Assembly: GCA_026214975.1 (NCBI GenBank)
Contig: JAOBSW010000247.1
Span: forward strand, 1 to 64,000
DNA from: Gentiana macrophylla
Taxonomy: Eukaryota; Streptophyta; Magnoliopsida; Gentianales; Gentianaceae
Length of the DNA stretch: 64,000 bases
Direction of reading: 5' to 3'
Numbering within the stretch: the stretch's first letter is position 1; each line of letters begins with the position of its first letter. Position numbers and translations under genes: made by a program. The notes below the pieces were generated by a model. The model saw nothing but the letters and a program-made list of their open reading frames with translations. It made no database searches and was not told the origin of the DNA. This document shows positions 32,940 to 44,566 of the stretch, piece after piece.

Positions 32940-33380
32940 AATGCTCTTATGGTAGAAGGTTGGTTGCACGTTATTGTGTGTTTCTTGGAGACTCCCGAAA
33001 GTCTTGGAGCAAGAAAAAGAATTTAGTGGCTTGATCAATACATAATCTGAGTATATGACTTTAGCAAATCTTTCAGCTGATATGAGCTCATTTGGATTCA
33101 ACACCCAATGAAAAAACTCCAGCTCAAAGTTCCTGAGATACCAGTGGTCCAGTGTGACAATACTCGTGCAATATCACTTCTCAAAATCCAGTCTAACACC
33201 TTAAGACCAAACAAGTTTAAATCAATGCTCACTAGATCATCAACAATCTATTCAGAATCCAACACATTTTATCATGTGATCAAGTTGTTGACATTTTTAC
33301 CAAGGCTCCTTCTTCATCTCAGTGTCATCATTTCAACTCTAAGTTGAACGCGATACAAACTCCATTTAGTTTGAGGGGAA
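32940..33380 (+). pseudogene. Decayed Copia element: RNase H end
   Basis: This continues the Copia at 27861-30530 after the solo LTR. It reads CSYGRRLVARYCVFLGDSR, a region with SAEM-like wording, then MKKLQLKVPEIPVVQCDN (33108 onward), the part that holds a conserved CDN. The segment ends near VDIFTKAPSSSQCHHF in a shifted frame. A purine run TTGAGGGGAAG at about 33370 may be the polypurine tract. No 3' LTR was recognised. Confidence 0.7.
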
Positions 33381-33841
33381 GAAAAATAAATGAATGTGAA
33401 ATTTTTAAGTAAGTTTCCCAAAATCGATGATAATGATTCCAGATCGTTTTAACCATAAACATTTTCCATTAATTAGAAGTTGTGGGTCAAAAATAGTCGT
33501 TTTCTATAATGGAAAGAACATTCCATAAAGCATTAAAAAACAATAACAAAATCCAAGGAGTGGTCGGCTGGACCTAATTCCCTTTTGCGTCTATGATAGT
33601 GACCATTGGCGTCTCCCCATCGATAAATCAATTTTCGAAGTCAAAATCCACTGCGACTCGTTTTTACTTAATTTCCACAAGCAAAGTTGTAAGAGACAAA
33701 AGATAAGGAGGGAAAAATCATTGATTTGAGACTTTTATTCATAAGGTCAATGAAAAATAATTATATATGTCTTATATTGCAATGAAATCTCTAAAATGAC
33801 ACGTTTCTTTATCAATAAATAAAACTCATTACAACATTCAA
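33381..33841. other. Unassigned intergenic stretch
   Basis: I see no coding motif or repeat here. It may contain the 3' LTR of the preceding Copia relic, but no partner LTR is available for comparison. Confidence 0.4.
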
Positions 33842-33858
33842 AGTATCCGTATCGGTTT

Positions 33859-34057
33859 TTTTTTTTCATCTTAAAGTTCTCGATATCCGTAATCCACCTG
33901 GCCTCGACTAATCCAGGAGTTCGACCAGGGTTATCTGCAGAAATCGATTCTTACTCGAGCGAAGAAGCAACAAGAAAGCTCTCTTCAACACGACGCGCCG
34001 GAGGAGAATCGAACCCGTGACCTCCCTAGGCATGATCAAGTCACTTACCGCATCAGG
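33859..34057 (-). mobile_element. tRNA-derived SINE, about 199 bp
   Basis: On the minus strand an A-box-like TGATGCGGTAAGTGACTTG is followed about 30 bp later by a B box GGTTCGATTCTC, the RNA polymerase III promoter pair of plant SINEs. The 3' end is a run of A (T on the plus strand from 33859). The element is flanked by AGTATCCGTATCGGTTT (33842-33858) and AGTATCTGTATCGGTTT (34058-34074), a 17-bp target duplication with one change. Confidence 0.85.
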
Positions 34058-34235
34058 AGTATCTGTATCGGTTTAGCTTAACGAATTCTCTATATTGCTG
34101 AATCAAACATTATTAATTATCAACCAAAAAAAAAAACATTAGTTTACGTTATTTTCCAGAATATCTATTTATTGTTTTTTTCGAAATAATATCTATTTAT
34201 TGTTAAATGTATCAGAATCTTCATTATATTATGTA

Positions 34236-34450
34236 CTTCCTCTATTTTTTTATCTGTAACATTTTAGAATTTGCTCTGCTTTTTTATATGTCATTTTACA
34301 TTTTTAATGCATCATTAATTATTATTTCCTCTTTTACCAACAAATTATTTACATCTTCAATAAAAAAAAAAATACATTTTCAATACAAAAACTCTAAAAG
34401 TCTATTTGACTCACTACTACCCATGCATACAGATAAAAAAGCGGAGGGAG
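34236..34450. mobile_element. Stowaway-type MITE, 215 bp
   Basis: The ends CTTCCTCTATTTTTTTATCTGT and its inverted partner ending GCGGAGGGAG match the CTCCCTCCG signature of Stowaway. A TA precedes the left end; the right copy reads TG. The long frame 34207-34461 over it is chance. Confidence 0.75.
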
Positions 34451-34666
34451 TGAATTATTAAAAAATGACTCTAAATCTAGAATAAATTTTTTTTTTTAAC
34501 TCACCGATATATCTATATATCTAAAAAATATATCGGAGGATAAAAACGAATTGAAACAAGGAAAATACCTTATTATATGAAAAACTTTGTACTTGCTTTT
34601 CATACGACACTTCTTATCTTCATTACTAGCTTGTTGATTTGCTGAGATATCTAATTCTTATGGTAA

Positions 34667-35035
34667 CAGGGGCGCCCCTTAGGGGGTGCAAAGGGGTCAT
34701 GACCCACGGCCCCTCAAAATCGATGAATTTAAAAGCTCCGTTAATTTTTTTACACAATATCATATATATTTTGTATTTTTACTTTGGGCTTTAATAACTT
34801 ACCAAGCAATAAAGTATTAATCTAGTGGATAGTAGTTAGCACCATGGTATAACTTGACTAGTGACCAGGGTGAGTTTAAGCATTGTTGTATGCAGTTTTT
34901 GTTTTTTTTTCAGGAGGGCCTTAAATTTTTTTTAGGCCCCGAGCCTTGTTGTATGCAGTCTCTTTTTTTATAAAAGGGATTTAAATCTTTTTTTCTTTTT
35001 TTCCTCCAAGCCTAAATTTGGAGAATGACGTCCCT
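34667..35035. mobile_element. hAT-type MITE, about 369 bp
   Basis: It begins CAGGGGCGCCCCTTAGG and ends GACGTCCCT, loosely inverted. It is flanked by TATGGTAA and AATGGTAA, an 8-bp duplication with one change. The left 120 bp match a second, truncated copy at 46395-46500. Confidence 0.65.
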
Positions 35036-35825
35036 AATGGTAATGGCATACTAAGAACTCAAATAAAATTCAACTTGATCGAATTGAAAGGCTTAAAATG
35101 GGTGCATGAATCTTACCAAGGTTCTACTCCTTCCTCCTCCACCTAGCTAGGAATATTTGTTAATCCTTGTGTTTTCTATGGAATGTTGTTGGGGAGTGGT
35201 AGTAATTTGTTTAAGTGTTAGGTGAGAATGCACAGAGAGAGAAATGGCAAATAGTGTGTTTAAGGTGATTTTAAGGAACTGAAAATCGATTTGCGAACGT
35301 CGGGAAATCATGGGTAAGACTGTCTCCAGTAATATCCCTTTATATCACCTTCTAACTACATCGTTTTCTGTTTCAGTTACACTTTTTGAACACTTTATAA
35401 ACCAATTTACTACAACAAATACCGTTTATACAATCCTCTTAAAAACAAAATTCTATAAATCAAATAAATTCCCTGCACAAATCAACTCAAAGCATATGTA
35501 ACATGAAATCTGAAGACTCAATAAAACAACAAAAATAAACTAAAAGACAGCAAATTTCCTCCACAATATGTTAAGAATGAAGAACTTTGATGCTTCATTT
35601 GCTTTTAGACGTGGAGAAGAGCTTCAACATATTTGTTAAAGTGCAAAAAAAAAAAAAAAAAAAAAAAAAGAATAAAGAAAGAAAGAAATGAACCTTAAGA
35701 AAATGAAAGAGTGTCATATATATATGAGCAGAAAATCTGTAAATGCACAAATGAAGAAATGAGTAGAAACAATAGGCAGGAAGAAGAATGAGGAGAGAGA
35801 AGAAAATTCAATCAAAAGTGATGAT
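35036..35825. other. Intergenic stretch with A-rich tract
   Basis: No gene or element was recognised apart from an A run at 35644-35669 and a short GAAA-rich stretch after it. Confidence 0.5.
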
Positions 35826-35967
35826 CAGGGGCGGCTCCAAATGGATTGATTTAGGTCACTTGACCCCCAAAAAATTAAAAATTCCTTTGTATTTTTTACA
35901 CTATTTAGAACTTTTATAGACTAACACCTACTAACTGACCCGCTAATTTTATTGAATATCGCCCCAG
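35826..35967. mobile_element. hAT-type MITE, 142 bp
   Basis: It starts CAGGGGCGGCTCC and ends TATCGCCCCAG. The flanks are both GTGATGAT (35818-35825 and 35968-35975), a perfect 8-bp duplication. Confidence 0.82.
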
Positions 35968-35975
35968 GTGATGAT

Positions 35976-36502
35976 CCTGTTCACTTGACGAGGGACTTGT
36001 CATTTGGAGTTTTAAGTAGCAGATTTATAGTATAGAGAGTCATTTAAAGTTTCCATTGTAGTGCTAAGTGGATCTAAGTGACTCCAAATTTAGTTTAAGA
36101 GGGCAGTAAAAGTTCTCCATTGTGGATAGTCTAAGAGGATACTAAAAGGTAGAGTTAACCCACTACACTTGTCTATGATGCTTCAGTATTTTGAAGCAGC
36201 ACTTTTCCACCGGCTCAGCGGTGGGCACGGTCTCGCCCTTCCTTGGATCCGGAGAAGAACATCACTATATATGTTATGTACTTTTTCGCCCTTTAAAAAA
36301 TTATATTCGCCCCCATAAATTTATATTTGCTCATTTCATCTATAATAATCGGATAATTTGACATAAAACTTTTATCATGTAAATAAAAATAATACATAGT
36401 TATTTCCAAAATGATACATCTAACTAAGCATTAATAAGTTTTGAAATATTGGTTTCCCTAAAAAACAATGTTTGTAGTGTTAGAAATCTTTGTCGATCCT
36501 CT

Positions 36503-36539
<37 letters not shown>

Positions 36540-36621
36540 TTGTTGATAGGATTCGAATGGATAATGTGTTAAGATTCTGCGACATGTAGTAGTGTTTTTT
36601 ACAATTATATAACGCGGAATG
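35976..36621. other. Intergenic stretch with poly-A
   Basis: It contains an A run at about 36506-36537 flanked by CTTTGTCGAT and CTTTGTTGAT. I see no gene. Confidence 0.5.
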
Positions 36622-36928
36622 TGTTGAAGATCATAGTAGAAAACTGTACACTAAACAAGACTGGATCACCACAGAGTCAATAGGTCGAACACTTGTGCAT
36701 AAAATCTGTTGGAAGTTTGTTATAAGCAACTAACAATCTATAACGGCCTCTAACTGATTCACAATGCACCTAGCTTGTATAGAAAGAGTTGTATTCACTG
36801 CTGTAAACATTATTAAGTTGATTAATGAAGCAAGCGTTCCTTTCTTTAAGTTTTCCCTTCATGTTACTACTTTGTTGTCACTGTTCTTAGTTTTCCAGTT
36901 TTCTTTATCATGTTTCATCAAGATTTCA
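36622..36928 (+). repeat. 5' LTR of the Copia element, 307 bp
   Basis: It starts TGTTGAAGATC and ends AAGATTTCA. A TATA-like region in the copies reads TTGTATAGAAAGAG here and TTGTATATAAAGAG in the 3' LTR, so the 5' copy has a damaged TATA. The primer site follows at 36932. Confidence 0.92.
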
Positions 36929-36931
36929 TTA

Positions 36932-36943
36932 TGGTATCGGAGC
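36932..36943 (+). other. Primer binding site, initiator tRNA-Met type
   Basis: TGGTATCGGAGC, one base different from the common plant Copia site TGGTATCAGAGC, three bases after the LTR. Confidence 0.8.
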
Positions 36944-37075
36944 TTCTTGATAGCTTCCGCATCGTTTCTTGATGTTTACTTTGTTAAACATCTGATTATT
37001 GTTTGGTTTGCAGAAAAAATTTCTGATTCTTCGTCTTTTTCCTCTATTTCATTTCTGGTTTTCTAGTTTTTTTTT

Positions 37076-38080
37076 TTGGAATTGTTCATGGAGAATCCTG
37101 TTGTTCCTACTCCAATTCTACCAGATTTGATTCTTCATCCTAGTGAAAGTCCAGCCTTTGTTTTGGTACAACCTGTTCTTGATGAATCCAATTATCATAG
37201 TTGGAAGATTGCTATGCTAAATGCTCTTTCTTCGAAGAACAAGCTTGGATTTATTGATGGTTTTGTTCCTATTCCACCGGTTGGTGATAGGCATTTGCCC
37301 CTTTGAAGGCAAAACAATAGTATGGTCAAGGAATAGCTTGGAAATGCAGTTTCCAAGAACATAGCACAAAGTATGATGAATTATCAAACTGTGAAAGAAA
37401 TCTGGGATGATCTTGCTGATAGATATGGTGGTGGAGATGCAGACAGATTATCAGATTTAATGGATGATATTCAGGCCATAAAGCAAGGAGATCTTTCTTT
37501 TCGGAGTACTTTGTCAGATTGAAGATTCTTTGGGATCAATTGGTGTCCTTGACTCCTCCCACTTGTAATTGTTGTCAGAAATGAGAACACAATGAGAGGC
37601 ACATGTGATAAGATTCTAGAAAGGTCTCAATGAAAGTTTTTCCACGATGAAGTCACAGGTTCTGTTAATTTTTACTTTTCCATCTGTTAAGAGTGTTTAT
37701 TCAATGGATTTAAAGCAAGAAAGACAGCAGCATTATGGTAGTAATAGTCATGCTGCTGGTTTTGTTGCTAATCTTGGAAATGTCTCTGGAGTTTTTGATA
37801 AGGCAGCCTTGTTCACATAAAACCAGAATCATTCTTCTAATGGAAATTTCAGAAAGAATTACAACAATGGAAATAAGAAGCCACAATGCACTCACTGTGG
37901 TATGCAAGGGCATACAATAGATAGGTGCTACAAAAAGCATGGTTTTCCTCCGAATTTCAGTGGAAGGGGTAGAGGAAGATCTGTAGCTGCTCATAATGTT
38001 TGTTCAGATGGTGCTTTAGATCAAAGTTCTCAAGATTTTTCAGATCCTAAGGCCCCTGTAACACAAGAGCAGTATTAGCA
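37076..38080 (+). pseudogene. Copia gag with zinc knuckle
   Basis: The first frame (start ATG 37088 preferred over 37076 by the family pattern MENP) reads SESPAFVLVQPVLDESNYHS, then WKIAMLNALSSKNKLGFIDG, the N-terminal gag domain. Frameshifts follow after 37300. Later blocks are IWDDLADRYGGGDADRLSDL near 37405-37460 and the CCHC knuckle CTHCGMQGHTIDRC at 37887-37928. A stop (TAG, from a likely CAG) is at about 38077. Gag would form the particle and bind RNA. At least two indels break it. Confidence 0.82.
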
Positions 38081-40406
38081 AATCCGGAATATTCTGAGGG
38101 CAGGATCATATTCTTTTCTATTGTCTCAAGATTCTAGAGATACTGGTTTCAATTCTATAAACTCTACTGTTCTTTCTACTAATTTTGGTCTTATGGATTC
38201 AGGTTTGTCTAAGTCCTTTGCTTGTTTTGACTGTATAATAGACAGTGGTGCTACTGATCATATTATTTTTAACAAGGCTTTGTTTAGTTCCAGTGAGCCT
38301 GTTGTTGATAAGTATGTGAGTTTGCCCAATGGTAAAGATATTAGTATCACTCACATTGGTAAGGTTAGAATTAATGCTGATCTAGTCTTGGATAATGTTT
38401 TATGTGTTCCTGATTTTCACTATAATTTGATGTCCATAAGTAAAATTATTAGGACAAGGGCTTACAATGTTAAATTCTTTTTGGACTCCTGTGTGATACA
38501 GGAAATGATAAGTCTCAAGAGGATTGGTTCAGCTAATCTCATTAAAGGCCTATACATTCTAAAGGCAGACAGTTCTTGCTATGACCTGCATATTGTTAAT
38601 CTTGTACATTCTTCTGTCAATCAACAATTGCTATGGCATTACAGACTTGGTCATGCTTCTGATCAGAGATTGAAAGTTCTATAGAAGGATCATAATTACA
38701 TTCAGATTTCTGAAGGCCAAGTCTGTGATATCTGTCCTATGGAAAAATAGTCAAGACTTAGTTTCCCTTTGAGTCATTCTGTTTCAAAATCATGTTTTGA
38801 TTTAGTACACATGGACATCTGGGGTCCATATAGAGTAGTTGGCATCCATGGACATAGATTTTTCCTCACCATTGTTGATGATTTTAGTAGGTTATGTTGG
38901 ATTTTCATGTTGAAAACTAAGGGTGAGGTTAGAAATCTAATTAAACAATTTTGTATGTTGGTTCAAACTCAGTTCAATAAAAGAATAAAGTGTTTGAGAT
39001 CTGATAATATATTAGAGTTTGATTTACCTGATTTCTATGCTTCAAATGGTATTATACACCAGACTTCAGCGATCAAAACTCCTCAGCAAAATGGTGTGGT
39101 TGAAAGAAAACATCAACACATCTTGAATGTTGCTAGGAGTTTGAGATTTCAGTCTAATTTACCTTTGATATACTGGTCTTATTTTGTTCTTCATGCTGTA
39201 AATGAGATAAACATTACCCCTTCTCCATTATTGAATAACAAAACACCCTATGAGCTTATGTATTCTGTTAAACCTAAATATGATAATGTCATGGTGTTTG
39301 GTTATTTAACCTTTGCTTATAATTTTCATCGTGACAGTAACAAGTTTGCAGCTAGAGGAATAAAATGTGTTTACCTAGGTGGAGTGCCAAATGTGAAAGG
39401 TTTTTATTTGCTAAATCTTCATAATAGACAGATATTTGTTGCAAGGGATGTTATATTTTATGAGACCTCATTTCCTTATAAAGATGGCACAGCATCAGAT
39501 GATATCCAAGATTTACCTTTACCAGTTTCCTTTCATCAAGATATTTTTACTGCTTCTAACTCTATGCATTTTCCTCAACAAGTAACTCATCCTCATAATC
39601 ATAATCATCAGAACCAAGTTCATGATCAAGAACCTGTTAATGAAATCATTGACCATGTTCATGATCAGGAACCTGTTAATGATATCATTGACCATGTTGA
39701 TAATGTTAACTTTCTAGATTATGTAGAAGAGTTACTTGCTAATGAAGATGTGAATGTGAGAAGGTCATCTAGAAATAGAGAAATACCCTCTTATCTTAAA
39801 GATTATGTGTGCCATAACATTTCCACACATACCTCACCTCACATTATGGCAATGGTAGATACATTAGATCATTTATCTGCATCTTATAAATCCTACATTT
39901 GCAGTACACAAGTCATAGCACAACCTAAAACATACAATGAAGCAGTCAAAAATGCTGAATGGAGAGAAGCAATGGATAAAGAAATTCAGGCTCTTCAACA
40001 AACTAACACCTGGGAGATAGTTCCTTTACCCAAAGGGAAGCAACCAATAAGTTGTAAATGGGTGTATAGGGTAAAAAGAAAGTCTGATGGATCCATAGAA
40101 AGGTACAAAGTAAGGCTTGTAGCAAAAGGTTATACACATCAGTTGGGATTGGATTACCTAGACACATTCTCACCTGTAGCCAAACTCACAACTATAAGGA
40201 CTCTACTTGCTATTGCAGCAGCAAAAGATTGGAACCTACATCAATTAGATGTAAATAATGCATTTTTAGATGGTGATCTTTCAGAAAAAGTTTATATGCA
40301 AGTACCTCAAGGTTTTAAGGCAGAATCAGGCCATGTTTGCAAACTTATCAAATCCCTGTATGGTTTGAAACAAGCAAGTAGGCAATGGAACATAAAATTA
40401 ACCTAA
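38081..40406 (+). pseudogene. Copia protease, integrase and RT N-terminal half
   Basis: One frame runs through with stops at 38682 and 38748. Protease: CIIDSGATDHI (active site at about 38241). GAG-pre-integrase: LWHYRLGHASDQR. Integrase: catalytic aspartates in HMDIWGP (38814) and RSDNILEF (39003, with Ile for the usual Gly), glutamate in GVVERKHQH (39102). An acidic hinge with a duplicated 14-residue unit (VHDQEPVNEIIDHV) lies at 39619-39702. RT starts at about EWREAMDKEIQALQQTNTWE and includes LHQLDVNNAFLDGDL with the first catalytic aspartate. It ends at an in-frame TAA (40404-40406), probably a mutated CAA. Confidence 0.9.
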
Positions 40407-41340
40407 GCTTTGCTTGAGAGGGGGTACAAACAGTCCAAGCAAGATTACAGTCTGTTTATTAAAGGCTCCAATGAATCCTTTGTAGCAGTTCTGGTTTATG
40501 TGGATGATGTGCTCATTACAAGTCCTGACATGGAAGAAATTAAGGACATGGAAGAAATTAAGGAACTGAAGAATTTCCTGAATAACAGATTTGGCATAAA
40601 AGATCTTGGAGAATTAAATACTTCCTAGGTTTGGAAGTAGTCGGGTCAAAGAAAGGAATTGCATTGTCTCAAAGGAAAATATTGCATGGAACTATTAGAA
40701 GAACATGGATACTCAGAGTGCAAACCTAGTGAAATACCTATGGAGGCTTCTATTAGTTTGCATAGCAAGGATTCAGAATCTCTCAAATCAAATAGCTATT
40801 ACAGAAGTTTGGTAGGGAAACTACTATATCTAGGCTTAACAAGGCTTGACATCACCTATGCCACACAACAACTCAGTCAGTATCTTGATAAACCAACAGA
40901 ATTGCAGCTTCAGGCAACTCACAAATTACTCAAATACCTGAAGAAATCTCCAGGTCAAGGCATCTTCATTCCATCAGAAAGCAACTTAGAATTAAAATGC
41001 TTTGTGGATTCAGACTGGGCTAGATGTAATGACACCAGAAGGTCTGTAACAGGTTTCTCTGTATTTTTTGGTGGCTCGCTTATAAGTTGGAGATCAAAAA
41101 AGCAAGCCACTGCATCCAAAAATTCCTCAGAAGCAGAATACAGAGCAATGGCCATGGCATCCTGTGAATTACAATGGCTCACCTATCTTCTAACAGAGTT
41201 CAACATTAAATAGAACAAGCCTATTCCTCTATTTTGTGATAGTAAATCTGCCCTAAATATAGTTGAAAATCTAGTATTTCATGAAACCAAACACATTAAG
41301 ATAGATTGCCATGTTATAAGAGACATGTATTAGCATGGTC
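40407..41340 (+). pseudogene. Copia RT C-terminal half and RNase H
   Basis: The frame continues after the TAA with LLERGYKQSKQDYSLFIKGS, then LVYVDDVLIT (YVDD at 40496-40507). An 18-bp duplication repeats DMEEIK at 40527-40565. A lost base near 40615 shifts the frame; the second frame (40659-41213) holds the RT thumb (SYYRSLVGKLLYLGLTRLDI) and RNase H (CFVDSDWARCNDTRRSVTGF, SSEAEYRAMAMASCELQW). After a TAG at 41214 the end [15 protein letters not shown] follows. The RT and RNase H catalytic acids that I can see are all kept. Confidence 0.88.
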
Positions 41341-41475
41341 TTCTAAAGGCCTTACTAATCTCAACAGAACTACAACTTGCAGATTTGTTCACTAAACCTC
41401 TAGACAAATCCAGATTCCAGATATTGCTCAGTTCATATCCTCTCATCAACATTTACCAACCTAAATGTCCAACTT

Positions 41476-41484
41476 GAGAGGGGG
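41476..41484 (+). other. Polypurine tract of the Copia element
   Basis: GAGAGGGGG lies directly before the 3' LTR start TGTTGAAGA. Confidence 0.85.
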
Positions 41485-41791
41485 TGTTGAAGATCATAGT
41501 AGCAAACTGTACACTAAACAAGACTGGATCACCACAGAGTCTATAGGTCGAACACTTGTGCATAAAATCAGTTGGAAGTTTGTTATAAGCAACTAACAGT
41601 CTATAACCGCCTCTAACTGATTCACAATGCACCTAGCTTGTATATAAAGAGTTGTATTCACAGCTGTAAACATTATTAAGTTGATTAATGAAGCAATCGT
41701 TCCTTTCTTCAAGTTTTCCTTTCATGTTACTACTTTGTTGTCACTGTTCTTAGTTTTCCAGTTTTCTTTATCATGTTTCATAAAGATTTTA
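41485..41791 (+). repeat. 3' LTR of the Copia element, 307 bp
   Basis: It has the same length as the 5' LTR, with about 12 differences. The end reads TTTTA where the 5' copy has TTTCA. Confidence 0.92.
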
Positions 41792-41799
41792 TCGGAATG

Positions 41800-43787
41800 T
41801 ATAATCATGTTTTTTGCGATATATTAGTTTTGATTTTTCGGATCCAAAGAGACAGAAAAAACACTACTATATAATTTTGTATTGCAAAAAATCCTTAGAA
41901 GTATCGCCTCCGTCGCCCAGGATCCTTCGTCCGCCTCTGGTGGTGGGGCCAAAATTTTAAATGAAAGCACACTTCATTTACCACAGTTAAAGCATCAACA
42001 TATAATTATTTCCAGGTAAAACCTTTATGAATTTTTATTATTATTATTTATTTATTTTTTGATTAAAACAAAGCCTCGGTTCGGTTCTGGGTCCCACTCG
42101 GGTCGGAGCTCCAAATTGACTCGGGGTGTTACATTTCCATTTTCATGTATGACATTGTAAGCCGGTTTGTGGCTAAACCGTGTTATACTTTATCTTATTT
42201 TCATATTCTGGGATTGTAGAGTACTGAATAAAAGATGTAGTTATACAACAATGTTTGTTTCTATTTAGGCGATGAATCTTGAATTTCTAGCACCGGAGGT
42301 TCGGTGCAAGCACCGGTCGTGTGGCGGTCTCTAGTTTAGTGAACCAATTGCTTTTCCGAGTCTTTCTATTTTCTTGTTGTTTCCACCGTTGTTTCTGATA
42401 GTTATTACTAGATGATTGACGTGAAAATCTTGTTTTATTTTATCTTAACGTGTCAGACAGTAATCTTCAGATAATGACTCGATATCCAGAATTCTGGTGT
42501 CACATGTTTCGTGTCATGAGAGATTTTATTTCGAGCAATAACCGAAAGATCTAATATGTTAAATACTCGGATTTTCGCGTCGAGCCGTTGCCTAAGCTTT
42601 TGTGAAAGATAGAGAACAATCACTTTCACTTAACAAAATTTTGGATTATTATAATAATAAGAAAGGAAAATTTTCTTGTACAGGACAAATTTTACAATAC
42701 ATCCATTATATAAATATTGTATCAAATGACATAGATGACAACCTTTCGTTTCTAACATTTCACGCACGATAAACTGTATTATATGAAAAATAGTAAAAAT
42801 AAAATACTCTAATATATAATTGCTTGCATCAGGTGCCATGACCTACATATAACAATGATGCAAGAATTCGCCTTGATTTGAAAAAAAAATACACTAAAAT
42901 TTTTTGCCCTCTCTTAAAATTTTCATTTGCCTTGATGCAAATAGTTTGTCCTCTCTTAAATTTTTTATTTGCATTTAAAATTTTTATTTGTCACCCTTAC
43001 CCAAGATCGTACGTCCACCCCTAGTTGATACAACCTTCCTTAGAAGACGACAATATGTGGGTTACGGTTAAGTTACTTGCCCCATATGATAATACAAACA
43101 ATAATATGACACAAATTTTAAAGAGGATAATCTCGTTTGTTTTAGATAACCTATGTCATCCGCTTGACCAAAATTAGACAAATAATTGTCCTATATTTTT
43201 TTTTAAAAATATTTTTGTAAAACCTTATGAGTCAACTCCTTTGCGTCCAATAAACGACGACGAAAAAATTCCAAGAACACTCGCCCTTGTTTTGTTCAAC
43301 AATAGCACAATAAATTCAACATGATTAATTTGTTATTATTTAAGTAGCCATGTTTGATCCAGATGAGTTGTGGGAAACTATAGATGGTATTAAAAGAGGT
43401 TATTAGACATAGCTTAGTGTCACGTCGTAAAAGATTATAGAGTCACATCTAGTGTGCTGTAGTAAGGTTATGACAAAAATGCCGGTTTCTTAAAAGGTAA
43501 TGTTAGTTATATATACATCATCTCGAAAAAAAATGGAAAAAAACATTACCTTCATATAAGTATGCTTACTATTGAGTTTAGTAATTTAGATCATATATTT
43601 CGGGCAGAGCGATCGATTCCGATAAATCTAAATATATAGTTACGAGAATCATTATTGATCCAGGAGGGTCTTTAGGCGTCACAAGTAAGGTCAATATTTT
43701 GTTTATTAATTCTTGATAACTATTACACTCGTGTTTGGTCTTAATTAACCGATGGAGGAAAAATAGTCCACACCTTGGCTGTGAATT
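41800..43787. other. Intergenic stretch
   Basis: I see no gene. A segment at 42895-43025 (TTTTGCCCTCTCTTAAAATTTT repeated with changes, ending in CGTACGTCCACCCCTAG) looks like a decayed transposon end but has no clear partner. Confidence 0.45.
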
Positions 43788-43795
43788 ATTTCACA

Positions 43796-43968
43796 CACAA
43801 TGGCGGAGCAGGGAATTACCATGGGGTGAGTGCTTTGGTTATTATGGGAGTGATGCTTTGTTACTGGTTTAGTGCTTTATTATGGGATACTACAAATATA
43901 TTCTCACTAATTTTTTTTTTTTGGGGTGGGCTTGAGACCACCCCAAGATACACATGGGTCCGCCCCTG
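43796..43968. mobile_element. hAT-type MITE, 173 bp
   Basis: The flanks are both ATTTCACA (43788-43795 and 43969-43976). The right end GGGTCCGCCCCTG, read on the minus strand, begins CAGGGGCGGACCC as in related MITEs of this window. The left end CACAATGGCGGAGC is only loosely inverted to it. Confidence 0.7.
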
Positions 43969-44081
43969 ATTTCACATGGTGTGAAATGCTTTAACTACGT
44001 ACTACTCCTATCTTTCCCATTATCTTAGTTTTTAATTGGGGTGGTGGACTACATCATACTTCACAAGTTCGGGCTTCGGAG

Positions 44082-44566
44082 TAGGGGTGTAAACGATCCG
44101 AGTGGCTCGCGAGCCGCTCGACGCTCGACTCGTTAAATGCTCGTTCGGATATGGTTTTAATCGAACTCAAGCCGAACTCGAGCAGCTCATTATAATTAAC
44201 GAGCCGAACTCAAGCAATTTAATGCTTGACTCAACATGCTCACGAGGCTTATCGAGCATTTTAATATTATTTTAAAATATATTATATTTCTTATTATTAT
44301 GATGGACTTAATATTTCATGTGCATATCTTAGCATCTTTACCATTTTTTGAGCTGCTCGAGCTGAGCTCGAGTTTGAAAGGACTCAATATTTTTTTCCGA
44401 ACATAATTGAGCCGAACTCGAGCATGAGTATATGTTATCGAACCGATCTCGAGCAATTTTTTTCATGCTCGAGCGATCTCGAGCCGAGTTCGAGCATCAG
44501 TATTTTAAGGGGTCGCTCAACTCATTGAGTAAATGCATGACTCGGATCGGATCGTGTACACCCCTA
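44082..44566. mobile_element. hAT-type MITE with CTCGAG-rich interior, 485 bp
   Basis: Terminal inverted repeats start TAGGGGTGTAAACGATCCGA and, on the other strand, TAGGGGTGTACACGATCCGA. The flanks are both CTTCGGAG (44074-44081 and 44567-44574), a perfect 8-bp duplication. The inside is packed with GAGCTCGAGC and CGAACTCGAG words that allow extensive folding. No coding capacity. Confidence 0.9.

Larger units (their letters stand above)
36622..41791 (+). mobile_element. Nearly complete Copia retrotransposon, 5170 bp
   Basis: It has two 307-bp LTRs (36622-36928 and 41485-41791), an initiator tRNA-Met-like primer site, gag, protease, integrase, RT and RNase H in the Copia order, and a polypurine tract. 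The LTRs differ at about a dozen positions by eye. The same seven bases CGGAATG flank the outside (36615-36621 and 41793-41799), suggesting the target duplication. Point stops and indels interrupt the polyprotein, so this copy cannot move by itself. Confidence 0.93.

Noticed and set aside
33990..34060. A tRNA gene on the minus strand
   Set aside because: Only the A and B boxes are present; there is no tRNA cloverleaf and an A tail with target duplication marks it as a SINE.
34810..34880. Possible SINE head (CTAGTGGATAGTAGTTAGC)
   Set aside because: It lies inside the hAT MITE 34667-35035, and the second box is not convincing.
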